Under the pieces are notes generated by a model, which worked only from the letters and a program-made list of their open reading frames with translations, did not search any database and was not told where the DNA came from. A stretch of DNA of 64,000 nt from Trueperaceae bacterium (GTDB lineage: Bacteria; Deinococcota; Deinococci; Deinococcales; Trueperaceae), in contig JAMLIB010000002.1 of NCBI GenBank assembly GCA_023954415.1, forward strand, positions 124,001-188,000, given 5' to 3'. Below, piece after piece: positions 1 to 8,443 of this stretch; the first letter of the stretch is position 1; every line of letters begins with the position of its first letter. The position numbers were made by a program, and so were the translations under genes.

Positions 1-655
1 GGTCGTGTTGGAAGGACAGCGCTACCTGGTTCCAGCCGGCCGTCAGGTCGAGCTCGACCGTGAGCGGGGTGCTATCGAAGCTGCACGTTGCCGCGCCGGA
101 CGTCACGCTCACGTCATCGGTGGCGAAGAGCCAGGTTACGATGGTGTAGTCGCTGATGTCGCCGGGGCCCTCGAAGTCCACGGGGGCCGTGGTGGCGATG
201 CTGAAGCCAGAGCCCATGATCGACAGGAAGGCCACCCCGGGCAGGTTGATGAAGCCGGCCGTGTAGAGGTAGCTCACCCGCGCGGTGATCGAGTCAGCGG
301 TCAACGGACACTCGATCAAGTCCTCCATCTCGGCGAGGTCGGCGGCAGGAGCCAGCACAGACGCCGGGATGTCCTCGGCAGCTGGCAGGGGCAGCTCGAA
401 CGTGCCGTCGGCGGCGATCGCCGCCGGCTCGGAGGCGAACAGCCCGGGGATCACCTCCGTCATCGTCGCGGAGGTGAGCGCGCTGGGGTCGAGCATCACC
501 ATGCTGGCGCCGAGGACCTTGAAGTCGGGGGTCGGGTAGTTGACCGTACCTGCCACCGACGGCACGGGTGGCGGCTCCTCGGTCCTTGGCGCCTGAGTGC
601 ACGCTGCCAGGGCGACTACTACCCCCAACATGAGGACGGGAAGTGAACGCTTCAC
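1..655 (-). CDS. Putative lipoprotein, 3' end outside window
   Basis: Starts at a GTG at 655 preceded by a strong Shine-Dalgarno (GAGGAGG, 8-9 nt upstream) and runs off the window after 218 codons. The N-terminus is a lipoprotein signal: KR, a hydrophobic stretch, then a lipobox VALAAC with the Cys near residue 19, so the protein should be lipid-anchored and face the envelope or outside. The rest is rich in Ala, Pro, Thr and small residues and looks like a beta-rich secreted domain; I recognise no family. It is divergent from fur across a 211-nt gap in which I found no convincing promoter. Confidence 0.72.
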   Translation of the reverse strand, partial: MKRSLPVLMLGVVVALAACTQAPRTEEPPPVPSVAGTVNYPTPDFKVLGASMVMLDPSALTSATMTEVIPGLFASEPAAIAADGTFELPLPAAEDIPASVLAPAADLAEMEDLIECPLTADSITARVSYLYTAGFINLPGVAFLSIMGSGFSIATTAPVDFEGPGDISDYTIVTWLFATDDVSVTSGAATCSFDSTPLTVELDLTAGWNQVALSFQHD

Positions 656-853
656 GGGTAGACCTCCTCTCGACCGCCCGGGGTTCCGGCGGCCGGTGAA
701 CAGGTGACGGTTGCATACCTGGCTCGGCGAGATAGTGAACGGCTCCACACGACGGCCACCGCCTAAGCGGCAGGAATGACGAAGTGATGGTGCGGAGAAG
801 CGCGTCCAGCACGACCGCCGCAACCGGCGCCCCCGATGCGAACGGGACAATGG

Positions 854-859
854 TAACGT
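854..859 (+). promoter_or_regulatory. Possible -10 box for leaderless fur transcript
   Basis: TAACGT fits the TANNNT -10 pattern and ends 7 nt before the fur ATG, which itself has no Shine-Dalgarno. This arrangement is typical of leaderless mRNAs in Deinococcus. No good -35 is visible, so this is tentative. Confidence 0.35.
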
Positions 860-866
860 TTCACGA

Positions 867-1295
867 ATGGCCGAGAAGGCGAAGAACGACCTGGTCGCCC
901 TCGCGAAGGCGCGGGGCGTGCGGCTCACGGGGCCGCGGCGGATCATCCTGGAGGTGCTCGGGGCCTCGGACGACCACCCCGACGCGCTGGAGCTCCACCG
1001 TCTCGTCGCCGCCGCCGACCCCGGCATCTCGCTCGCGACCGTCTACCGCACCGTCGGCCTCCTAGAAGAGAAGGGCGTGCTGGAGAAACACACGTTCACC
1101 GACGGGCGCGCCAGGTACGAGGCGACCCTCGGCGGGCACCACCATCACATGATCGACGTGGAGACTGGCGCGGTCATCGAGTTCGCCTCGGAGGAGTTCG
1201 AGCGGCTGCACGAGGAGATCGCGCGGCTGCACGGCTACGAGGTCGTCGACCACAAGCTCGAGCTGCACGTCAGGCGCCTGAGGAAGCGCACCTAG
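867..1295 (+). CDS. Fur-family metal-responsive regulator
   Basis: 142 aa, the normal Fur/Zur/Mur length. Residues 10-85 form the winged helix; the recognition helix region is S55-LATVYRTVGLLEEKG. The metal-binding hinge H91-HHHMID followed by ETG-AVIEF matches the Fur pattern, but the usual CxxC structural zinc motif is replaced by D97-VET and the protein has no cysteine at all, as in alphaproteobacterial Fur/Mur proteins. It acts as a dimeric DNA-binding repressor. It is convergent with the aztDCB zinc operon (14 nt between stops), which makes zinc or manganese control of that operon likely. It could be Zur, Mur or Fur; sequence alone does not decide. Confidence 0.88.
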   Translation: MAEKAKNDLVALAKARGVRLTGPRRIILEVLGASDDHPDALELHRLVAAADPGISLATVYRTVGLLEEKGVLEKHTFTDGRARYEATLGGHHHHMIDVETGAVIEFASEEFERLHEEIARLHGYEVVDHKLELHVRRLRKRT

Positions 1296-1309
1296 GCCGG
1301 CCCGGCGCC

Positions 1310-2179
1310 CTACGTACGCCCGGCCACGGCCCGCCCCACCGCCACCACCCCGAACACCCCGGCCTGCATGAGGATGAGCATGCTGCTGGTAGGGGCGTCG
1401 AACAGGAACGCCCCGAGCAGGCCGGCCCCCGTCGTGGCCACACCGATCGCGACGGCCTTGACGGTCATGCCGAGCAACGTGAGCGAACCGAGGCGCGCGG
1501 TGGCCGCCGGGATGACGAGGTACGCGGTCATGAGCACCACCCCGACGACGACGGAGCTCGCCGCCACGACGGCGGCCGTGGTGCCGACTAGCAGGTACTC
1601 GAGCCTGGCCGTGTTCACGCCGTCGGAGCGCGCCAGCTCCTCGTCGAACGTCGCGTAGGCGAGCTTCCCCCACGCCCGCGCCAGGACGGCGCCGGCCAGG
1701 GCCGTGATGGCGGCGATGGCGATGAGGTCCACCCGCCCTACCGCTAGGATGCTCCCGAACAGGACGTCCATGATGTCGAAGCCCAGTGGCGTGTCGACCG
1801 GGATGCGCGTGAAGAAGAAGAGCCCGACGGCCACGGCCACTGCCAGGAAGACGCCGATCGTGGTGTCGCTCGATAGTTGCGTGCGCCGCTTGACGTACGT
1901 GATGAGCAGGCCGGTCGCCAAGGCGGCCGGCAGGGCGATCAGGAGCGGGTGCCTGAGGAACTCGCTCCTGGCGCCGTACTGACCCGCCGCCACGAGCACG
2001 AAAGCGCCCACCCCCGTGCCGCCGAACGCCGCGTGCGCGAGCCCGTCGCCGAGGTAGGCCAGGCGCCTCTGCACCACGAACGTCCCGAGCAGGCCGCTCG
2101 CCACGGCGATCAGCGAGCCTGCGAGCAGCGCGCGCTGCATGAAGGTGAAGGCGAAGGCGTCGCGCAGTTCCCCTAGCAT
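1310..2179 (-). CDS. aztB: Zinc ABC transporter permease, ABC-3 family
   Basis: 289 aa, very hydrophobic throughout, consistent with 8-9 membrane helices of the ABC-3 (ZnuB/MntB/AztB) permease family. It forms the inner-membrane channel for zinc delivered by the binding protein encoded just upstream. Its ATG shares one nucleotide with the aztC stop (TGATG), so translation is coupled. The family signature around residues 30-60 (QRRLAYLGDGLAHAAFGG) is clear. Last gene of the aztD-aztC-aztB operon; no ATPase gene follows, since the next gene, fur, is on the other strand. The azt name rests on the AztD partner; ZnuB is an equivalent description. Confidence 0.88.
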   Translation of the reverse strand: MLGELRDAFAFTFMQRALLAGSLIAVASGLLGTFVVQRRLAYLGDGLAHAAFGGTGVGAFVLVAAGQYGARSEFLRHPLLIALPAALATGLLITYVKRRTQLSSDTTIGVFLAVAVAVGLFFFTRIPVDTPLGFDIMDVLFGSILAVGRVDLIAIAAITALAGAVLARAWGKLAYATFDEELARSDGVNTARLEYLLVGTTAAVVAASSVVVGVVLMTAYLVIPAATARLGSLTLLGMTVKAVAIGVATTGAGLLGAFLFDAPTSSMLILMQAGVFGVVAVGRAVAGRT

Positions 2180-3153
2180 CAGTCCTCGCCGAAGGCCTCG
2201 AGCAGCACGCCGGCGTTCCAGAGGAGCAAGTCCGCGTAGCCCTGCCTGCCCGCCACGCCGCCGAGGGGGTCGAGTTCGAACAGGTCCACGCCGGCCTCGT
2301 CCGCCAGGACCTCGGCCGGACGCCTGTTGAGCTGCGACTCGCTGAAGATGACGGTGGCGCCGCTGTTGCGGATGAGCCCGAGCGCCTCCTTGAGGTAGGC
2401 GGGGCTAGGCTCGCGGCCGGGGTAGGGCTCGATCTCCACGACCAGGTCGAGACCGTACCGGGAGGCGAAGTAGGGCCACGCGTCGTGGAACGGCACGAAC
2501 GGCGAGCCCGCGATGGGCGCGAGCAGGGCCGAGAGTTCGGCGTCCAGTTCCAGGAGGCGTTCTTGCGCCTCGGCGGCGCGCGCGCGGAAGCGCTCCGCGC
2601 TTGCCGGCGCGGCGGCCGCCAACGCCTCGCCGAGCGCGGGCATGGCCGCCGCCATCACCGTCGGGGTCAGCCACAGGTGGGGGTTCATGCTGATCACCGC
2701 GCCGTCGTCAGCGACGGCGACCGACTCGGGGAACTCCTCCGTTACGAGCTTGCGCACCTCGGGCAGCTCGGTCAGCTCGAGCGCGGCCGCCCGACCACCG
2801 CTCGCGTCGAGGAGCTTCCCCGCCCAGAGGTCGAGGCCGCCGTTCATGACCAGCAGGTCGGCCTGCGCGATCCGCTTGAGGTCACCGGGGCTCGGGTCGT
2901 ACGTATGGGGCGAAACGCCGGGGGGCAGGAGCCGCGTCACCTCGGCCTCGTCGCCCGCGACCTCCCGCACCAGGGCGTAGAGCGGGTGGAGCGTCACGAC
3001 GACCTTGGGCACCTCGGCGCGCGCCGCCCCGAACAGGCCGGCGACCAGCAGCAGCCAAGCGACCCTGGCCCGAACCGACTGGGCGGACCGGCCCGCGCCC
3101 CAGGGCAGCTTCGGGCGGCGTGCGAACTCGCCTAGGGCGAGTGGCGTTCTCAA
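2179..3153 (-). CDS. aztC: Zinc ABC transporter substrate-binding protein
   Basis: Cluster A-I metal-binding protein of the ZnuA/AztC type, 324 aa from a TTG start. TTG at 3153 overlaps the aztD stop (TTGA), which supports that start although it gives a long basic n-region before the hydrophobic segment (residues 31-46, cleavage after ARA). The expected ligands are present as three His and one Asp: H56, H159 (NPHLW), H223 (HDAWPYF) and D295. The His-rich loop of many ZnuA proteins is absent, as in AztC, where the chaperone AztD supplies the His-rich region instead. It binds zinc in the periplasm and passes it to the AztB permease. Confidence 0.88.
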   Translation of the reverse strand: MRTPLALGEFARRPKLPWGAGRSAQSVRARVAWLLLVAGLFGAARAEVPKVVVTLHPLYALVREVAGDEAEVTRLLPPGVSPHTYDPSPGDLKRIAQADLLVMNGGLDLWAGKLLDASGGRAAALELTELPEVRKLVTEEFPESVAVADDGAVISMNPHLWLTPTVMAAAMPALGEALAAAAPASAERFRARAAEAQERLLELDAELSALLAPIAGSPFVPFHDAWPYFASRYGLDLVVEIEPYPGREPSPAYLKEALGLIRNSGATVIFSESQLNRRPAEVLADEAGVDLFELDPLGGVAGRQGYADLLLWNAGVLLEAFGED

Positions 3154-4478
3154 TGCAGCACCGCCCCGGGAAGCTGGAGGAGCGCGATGCCGTCCGGCCT
3201 GAAGTCGAGCGCGAGCCGGTCGGTGACGGTCATCGTGTGGAGGTCGACGACCACGACGGCACGAGCCGTCGGGTCGGTCACGAAGGCCAGGTCGCCTGCC
3301 GCGGTGATGGCCGGTCTGACGGCGCCGGGCAGGAGTTCGTCCACCACGGCGACGGAGCCGAGTTCACGGCCTGTGGCCAGGTCGAAGCTGCGTAGGCGGC
3401 CGTCGCTGCCCAGGCGCGCGAAGCGCTCACCGTCCTCGAAGAGCGCGCCACCGAGCTGCGTGCCTTCGGTCCGGTAGGTCGCGAAGGTGAGGGCGACCGG
3501 GTCTACCACCGCGAAGCCGGTGCCGAAGTTACCGACCACGTACTGCTCGGCGCCGGCGGCCTCGAAGTGGCTCACGCGGTCCTGCGACCCGGCGGGGTTG
3601 GGCAACAGGCTGGCGGTGAACACGCCGCCCGGGAGCTGGCGCACGACCATGACACCGTTGGCGCAAGCGAACACGGCCCTGCCACCGAGGCGCGCTTGGC
3701 CGTGAACGGCGTCACACCCCGGGAACGTCGCCCGGAGCACGCTGTTCTCGTCGCGCACCTCCAGGGAGTTGGCGGAGTAGAGCCCGAGGGCCATGTAACC
3801 GTCCAGCGGCACGAGCGAGCCGTGGTCTGGCGCCGAGGCCGTGATGGTCTCGTAGTCGATGGACGCCCCGAGGAGGCGTGAGTCGAACCAGGCCGCGGTG
3901 CCGTCGGCGTCGTTGAACACCGCGATGTCGTTCCCCATGCTGACGAAGTGGATGGGCTGGCGACCCGTGTTGATGGTGGCGAGCACGTAGGGGTTGCCGA
4001 GGAGGAGGTCCATGTGGTTCCCGTGATCGACGGCCGAGAGGCCGGAGTACACGAAGGTCACGCGGTTCGCGTCCGTATGGACGAGCGCTCCGTAGCGGGT
4101 GTCGGCCAGCTGCTGCACGCTGCTGGCGCCTGGGACGCTGAAAGTCCCGAGCACCGTCCCGTCCTGCGCGCTGACGACGTAGGCCTGCGACCCACCTGCC
4201 TGGCCGAGGAGCAGGCGTATGCCCGCTACGCCCGCAGCGTCGTGATCGTGGTCATCATGATCGGCGTCCTCATGGCCATGATCGTGGTCGTGATCCGCGT
4301 CCTCGTGTCCGTGTTCGTCGTCGTGATCCGCGTGGTCGTGCCCGTCCGCATCGTGCTCGTGCGCGGGCGCGCCCTGCGCCTGCCCTTGAGCGGACACCGC
4401 GCCCGTCGCGAACCACAGGCATGCCAACAACGCCATCAGAAGTCTCGAGAGCGCGCTAACCCGGTTCTGCGTGTGCAT
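3150..4478 (-). CDS. aztD: Zinc metallochaperone AztD-like beta-propeller
   Basis: 442 aa from ATG 4478, chosen because AAGGAGGGA lies just upstream and the signal peptide begins there (cleavage near A30); an in-frame extension to 4658 lacks such support. Mature N-terminus (residues about 40-80) is a run of His, Asp and Glu (repeated DHD/HED units), a zinc-capturing tail. The remainder is a propeller-like series of short beta repeats ending in a YVTN-type segment. This matches AztD, which in Paracoccus donates zinc to the binding protein AztC. First gene of the operon, 3-nt overlap with aztC. The His/Asp tract is encoded by an imperfect GTC/ATG-rich repeat, so its length may vary between strains. 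Confidence 0.85.
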   Translation of the reverse strand: MHTQNRVSALSRLLMALLACLWFATGAVSAQGQAQGAPAHEHDADGHDHADHDDEHGHEDADHDHDHGHEDADHDDHDHDAAGVAGIRLLLGQAGGSQAYVVSAQDGTVLGTFSVPGASSVQQLADTRYGALVHTDANRVTFVYSGLSAVDHGNHMDLLLGNPYVLATINTGRQPIHFVSMGNDIAVFNDADGTAAWFDSRLLGASIDYETITASAPDHGSLVPLDGYMALGLYSANSLEVRDENSVLRATFPGCDAVHGQARLGGRAVFACANGVMVVRQLPGGVFTASLLPNPAGSQDRVSHFEAAGAEQYVVGNFGTGFAVVDPVALTFATYRTEGTQLGGALFEDGERFARLGSDGRLRSFDLATGRELGSVAVVDELLPGAVRPAITAAGDLAFVTDPTARAVVVVDLHTMTVTDRLALDFRPDGIALLQLPGAVLH

Positions 4479-4507
4479 CGCTTTCTCCCTCCTTGGCTTA
4501 AGATGCA

Positions 4508-4526
4508 GTTGCGACTCATTCGCAAC
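4508..4526. promoter_or_regulatory. Palindromic operator upstream of aztD (Fur/Zur box candidate)
   Basis: Perfect 7-bp inverted repeat GTTGCGA-N5-TCGCAAC, 19 bp overall, the size of a Fur-family box. It lies between the predicted promoter and the aztD start, where a bound repressor would block transcription. The convergent Fur-family protein is the obvious candidate binder (inference). Confidence 0.65.
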
Positions 4527-4539
4527 ACCAAGGATTCGG

Positions 4540-4568
4540 AGTATATGTGTCCGACCACCGACATGCAA
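4540..4568 (-). promoter_or_regulatory. Sigma-70-type promoter of aztDCB
   Basis: Reading the minus strand: TTGCAT (4568-4563), 17-nt spacer, TATACT (4545-4540). Good hexamers at ideal spacing, about 60 nt before the aztD ATG, with the palindrome just downstream. Confidence 0.6.
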
Positions 4569-4681
4569 TACCGACTCGCGGGACCGACCAGCGGAGCCGA
4601 CTCGGAACCCACCCGGGAAGTCCGTCGCTGAGGCTACCGACGCCGACCGGGATGCCATCCGCTCAAGGCGCGGACCGGCGC

Positions 4682-4700
4682 AGGCGCCCTTTGGGCGCCT
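4682..4700. other. Perfect GC hairpin between aztD and DMT gene
   Basis: AGGCGCCC-TTT-GGGCGCCT, 8-bp stem with a 3-nt loop and no U-tract. It lies in the divergent 310-nt region between aztD and the DMT gene. Role unknown; possibly a transcript 5' structure of the DMT gene. Confidence 0.4.
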
Positions 4701-4788
4701 CGGCCGGCGCTACGACCCGCGCTCGGCCGCTTAGTGTCTGGATCGTGCGCGACCGTCACCCCCGCCTTGCGTGCGCGCCCCACCCCGT

Positions 4789-5742
4789 ATGAACCCCGCC
4801 GACCCGACGCTACGCGGCATCCTGCTACGCGTCGTATCCACCGCCTTCTTCGCCTGCATGGCGGTGTTCGTGAAGCTCGCGAGTCACGAGGCGCCGGTCG
4901 GTCAGGTCGTCTTCTTCCGCTCCGCCTTCGCCGTCATACCCCTAATGATCTTCCTCTTGGCGCGCGGCGAGTTCCCCCGGGGCCTAGCCACCAAGCGCCC
5001 GCTCGGCCACCTCGCCCGTTCGGCCCTCGGCACCGGCGGGATGTTCTTGTCCTTCGCGGCGATCGCCCGACTGCCGCTCGCCGACTCGACGCTCGTCGGC
5101 TACGTGGCGCCGCTCCTGACCGCGCTCCTCGGCGGCCTCCTCCTCAAGGAGGTCCTCACTCGCTCCAAGCTGACGGGGATCTTCCTGGGGATGTGCGGCG
5201 TCCTCGTGCTCACGCTGCCGCAACTGGTGGGGACGACGATCGACACGCCGCGCCTCGTCGGCTACGGCCTCGGCCTACTCTCCGCGGTCCTCTCGGCCGG
5301 CGCGATGATCCAGGTGCGGCGGCTGGGCACCACGGAGTCGCCCGGCGCCATCGCCCTCTACTTCGTGCTCGTCTCGGCCGCCGCCTCGCTCTTCACGCTC
5401 CCGACGGGCTGGGTCTCACCGAGCGCAGGCACCCTCGCCATGCTCGTGCTCGCCGGCCTGGTCGGCGGCCTGGCGCACATAGCCATGACGCTCTCGTACC
5501 GCTACGCCGAGGCCTCGACCCTCGCCCCGTTCGAGTACCTCTCGCTCATCTGGGCCGGCGTCCTGGACCTCACCGTCTTCCACGTCGGGCTGAGCCCATG
5601 GTTCATCTTGGCGGTGCCGCTACTCCTGACGGGCGCCGCCGTCTCCACCGGCACGCTCGGCGAGCTGGTGCAGAAGCGCGCTAGGCGCGGGCGGGGCCGT
5701 CGACCGCCGGACGAGCGCCCCTTACGCAAACGAGCGGCGTAG
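4789..5742 (+). CDS. DMT/EamA-family membrane transporter
   Basis: 317 aa from ATG 4789 (a GTG at 4771 would add six residues; neither has a clear Shine-Dalgarno). Two repeated EamA domains give about ten membrane helices, with FFRSAFAVIPL and ALLGGLLLKE in repeat 1 and PFEYLSLIWAGVLDL in repeat 2. The Arg/Lys-rich C-terminus (from about residue 300) is cytoplasmic. Family members export amino acids, nucleosides or other small metabolites; the substrate cannot be read here. Divergent from aztD and convergent with the TPR gene, so it is probably its own unit. Confidence 0.85.
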   Translation: MNPADPTLRGILLRVVSTAFFACMAVFVKLASHEAPVGQVVFFRSAFAVIPLMIFLLARGEFPRGLATKRPLGHLARSALGTGGMFLSFAAIARLPLADSTLVGYVAPLLTALLGGLLLKEVLTRSKLTGIFLGMCGVLVLTLPQLVGTTIDTPRLVGYGLGLLSAVLSAGAMIQVRRLGTTESPGAIALYFVLVSAAASLFTLPTGWVSPSAGTLAMLVLAGLVGGLAHIAMTLSYRYAEASTLAPFEYLSLIWAGVLDLTVFHVGLSPWFILAVPLLLTGAAVSTGTLGELVQKRARRGRGRRPPDERPLRKRAA

Positions 5743-5767
5743 GGCCAAGGACCTAACGCGACCGCCG

Positions 5768-7504
5768 TCAGCCGCAGCAGGAGCCCTCGCCCGCCGACCG
5801 CTCCTCCAGCCTGCAGAAGCACGACGAGCCTATCCGTACGTCCGCCCGCGCGAGCGCCACCGCCAGCCGCTGCCTGAACGGCTCCGCCTCCGCCTGCCTC
5901 CCGAGGCGCTCGTAACACTCGACCAGGCCGTGCAACGCCCACACGTTGTCGGGGTGCTGCAACGCGCGCGGCACGCTGCCGCTCAGGCCGAGGTCCTCCC
6001 GGTACGCCTCCAAGGCCTCCGCCGCGCGACCGCGTTCGAGGAGCAGCGCGCCTAGCGCGTGGCGTACGGGCTGCATCCAGGCCCAAGGCTCGTCGTAAGG
6101 CAAGGTGTCGGAGAGGGCGATGGCTTCCCGCAGCGCCTCGAACGCCGCGGCGTACTCGCGGGCTCGGTACAGGATCTCACCTTCGAGCATCTTGGCGGCT
6201 ACCGCCAGGATGTCGAGGCACGTGTTATTGAACACGGTCCGGCTGGCGGGCACCCGCGCCACGGCGGCCTCGAACGCGCGCTGCTCCTCGCGCGCGCCCG
6301 GCACGTCGCCGAGGGCCGCGAGGGCCACCCCGCGCGCGTAGCGCGTCATGGCGGTCGTCACGCAGTAGAGGTCCGGGTCGGCCGGCAGCGGCAGGGCCAG
6401 AACGTCGTGCCAGCGCCCGAAGCGGATGAGCGCGTGCACGCGCATGCTCAGGAAGCCCTCGAGCCAGTCCGCCATGGGCGGCAGCTCCACGCGCAGCAGG
6501 CTCTCAGGCAACGCCTCCTCCAACTGCCTGGCGCCCTCGAGCGCCGGTCCGAGCTGGCCGAGGAAGAGCGCGGAGTAGATCTTGAAGTGGATGTTGTGGC
6601 AGCGGTAGAGCGTGTAGAAGTCCCCGCCGCCTCCGCGCGCGAAGAGGCGGTCGTCCGCCGCCATCCCCAGCTCGTTCGCCACGAGCGAGTCGTGATAGTT
6701 GCCGCACAGGACGTCGATGTGCGAGGGCATGTGGCGCAGGTGACCCGAGTCGGGCACGAGATCGCGCAACGCGTCGGCCGCTCGCAGCGCCGCCTCGGGA
6801 CGCGGCGACATCTCCATCGTGTGGATGTACAGGTGCAGCAGCCCGGGATGCCCTTGCCCGCCGCCGGCGTCGCGCTCGGCCAGCGCCTTCTCGAGGACGG
6901 TCTGCGCCTCGAGGGTATCGGCCCCGGTCGCTGGCTCACCGGTCGCCAATTCCCATAGCTTCCACGGCGTCCGGTTGATGAGCGCCTCCGCGAACAGGGC
7001 CGCGACGTCCGGGTCGTGCGGGTGGGCCGCATGGACCGCGCGCATCGCATCCGCGTAGTCGTCGTTCCACGCCTGGAAGGGCGGCGCGTCGGACGCCACC
7101 TCGGAAGCGGGGTAGCGGCGCACGAGGGCCTCCGCGAGCGCCGCCTCGACGGGCCATGCGTCCGCCCCCGCGGCCCGCACGGCCTCGACGGCCGCGCGCG
7201 CGGCACCGTGGGCCAAGGCGAGGGCCTCGCGCCGCTCCTCCTCGAGGAACGCTTCCCAGGGCTTGTTGTAGTTGCAGCCGGCCGCGTACGCGACGCCCCA
7301 CCATGCCATCGCGCAGCCGGGGTCGGCGCTCGCCGCGCGCTGGAAGCAACGGATGGCCTCCTCGTGGTGGTAGCCGTAGCACCAGGCCAGGCCGCGGTCG
7401 AACCAGAGCTGCGCTTCCGGGGAGGCCGTACGCACTCGCCGCGAGTACGGGCCCAGGTCGTGATGGCCGCCGCCGGCCGCGCCGAGATCAGCCGCTCGCT
7501 CCAC
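5768..7504 (-). CDS. TPR-repeat protein with conserved His motifs
   Basis: 578 aa, GTG start with AGGAGG 5 nt upstream. Residues 30-90 and 380-560 contain tetratricopeptide-type helical pairs (for example A-x-W-YGYHHEEAIRCFQRA). Between them are invariant-looking His motifs LHLYIHTMEMSP and HLRHMPSHIDV that recur in a bacterial TPR family of unknown function, more than a scaffold would need, and suggest metal binding (inference). The C-terminus ends in a Cys cluster (CFC...CC). No signal peptide, so cytoplasmic. Lies 113 nt downstream of the IclR gene on the same strand and may be read through from that operon. Confidence 0.78.
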   Translation of the reverse strand: MERAADLGAAGGGHHDLGPYSRRVRTASPEAQLWFDRGLAWCYGYHHEEAIRCFQRAASADPGCAMAWWGVAYAAGCNYNKPWEAFLEEERREALALAHGAARAAVEAVRAAGADAWPVEAALAEALVRRYPASEVASDAPPFQAWNDDYADAMRAVHAAHPHDPDVAALFAEALINRTPWKLWELATGEPATGADTLEAQTVLEKALAERDAGGGQGHPGLLHLYIHTMEMSPRPEAALRAADALRDLVPDSGHLRHMPSHIDVLCGNYHDSLVANELGMAADDRLFARGGGGDFYTLYRCHNIHFKIYSALFLGQLGPALEGARQLEEALPESLLRVELPPMADWLEGFLSMRVHALIRFGRWHDVLALPLPADPDLYCVTTAMTRYARGVALAALGDVPGAREEQRAFEAAVARVPASRTVFNNTCLDILAVAAKMLEGEILYRAREYAAAFEALREAIALSDTLPYDEPWAWMQPVRHALGALLLERGRAAEALEAYREDLGLSGSVPRALQHPDNVWALHGLVECYERLGRQAEAEPFRQRLAVALARADVRIGSSCFCRLEERSAGEGSCCG

Positions 7505-7617
7505 TTTCGCCTCCTGAACGACGGCCGCGCGGACGCGGTCCGCTGCGGTCCGACCTAGAGTTTCTGCTCGAGCATGTTACCGGGTGCGGGAGCCGGAGGC
7601 CGCACGAGGGCTGGGCG

Positions 7618-8400
7618 TCACTGCCCGCCGACGTACCCCAGCGCCGCGGAGATCTCGCCGGCCGCCGCCTTGACCGCCGCGACGGCCCGCCCCTGGGCCT
7701 CCTCGGTGAGCCTGCTGTCGGGCCCCACGACGCAGATCGCGCCGAGCACGTGACCGTCCGTGCCGAAGACGGGCGCCGCGATGGAGAACGCGTCGTTCGC
7801 GAAGTCCCCGACGGCGACGTGGTAACCGCGCTCCTTGATGGTGCGGGCGAGCTCACGGATCCTGGTCGGGTCGCGCTCCATGAGCGGGGTCTTGGGCTGC
7901 AACTCGCGGCTGAGGATCTGCTCCTGCAGCTCGCCGGGCAGGTACGCGAACATGCATAGCCCCGTTCCGCCGTAGTACATGGGGAACTTCGTGCCTATGG
8001 GCGTCGAGACCCTAACCGGCTGCGGCGACTCCTTCATGGCCACGATCACGCGCTCGAGGCCGGCTCGGAGCACCAGGTGCACGGTCTCGGACGTGGCTTC
8101 CACCAAGCGCTCTATGACCGGTTGGGCGACCTCGTTGACCGGCAGGCTGCGTTGCGCCTGGTAGCCGAGGTACATGGCGCGCGACCCGAGCGAGTAGCGC
8201 CGGTGATGGTCCCGGTACACCATGCCCTCGCCCTCGAGGGTGGCGAGCATCCGGTAGATCAGCGAGTTGCTCATCGCCAGCGACGACGAGAGTTGCGAGA
8301 GCGTCTGGCGGGGCGTCTCGGCCAACCCACCTAGGATCTTGAAGGCTGCGCTCACCGCGCGCACCTGGTACTTGGTCGAGGCCCCGGGTCTGTCCGTCAC
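7618..8400 (-). CDS. IclR-family transcriptional regulator
   Basis: 260 aa, GTG start. N-terminal winged helix (residues about 12-75; LSQLSSSLAMSNSLIYRMLATLEGEG minus its ends marks the helix-turn-helix) and C-terminal IclR effector-binding domain (residues 85-260; GTGLCMFAYLP and AAPVFGTDGHVLGAICV are typical). It is the last gene behind amidohydrolase, transporter, S9 peptidase and amidase genes, 43 nt after the amidase, so it most likely controls that operon in response to a small breakdown product. A repeated GTAC-containing site at 16380-16410 upstream of the first gene is the likely operator. Confidence 0.9.
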   Translation of the reverse strand: MTDRPGASTKYQVRAVSAAFKILGGLAETPRQTLSQLSSSLAMSNSLIYRMLATLEGEGMVYRDHHRRYSLGSRAMYLGYQAQRSLPVNEVAQPVIERLVEATSETVHLVLRAGLERVIVAMKESPQPVRVSTPIGTKFPMYYGGTGLCMFAYLPGELQEQILSRELQPKTPLMERDPTRIRELARTIKERGYHVAVGDFANDAFSIAAPVFGTDGHVLGAICVVGPDSRLTEEAQGRAVAAVKAAAGEISAALGYVGGQ

Positions 8401-8443
8401 ATCGTCCCCCTGGCGCCGTGGGGCGCGTCCGCCCGGGTCGTCG

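Noticed and set aside
852-864. GGTAACGTTTCAC before fur resembles the LacI box
   Set aside because: About 10 of 14 positions match, but half of that is the TAACGT -10 itself; fur has no link to the LacI regulon.
4479-4658. N-terminal extension of aztD to 4658
   Set aside because: The extension crosses the promoter and the palindrome, and a proper signal peptide with strong Shine-Dalgarno starts at 4478.
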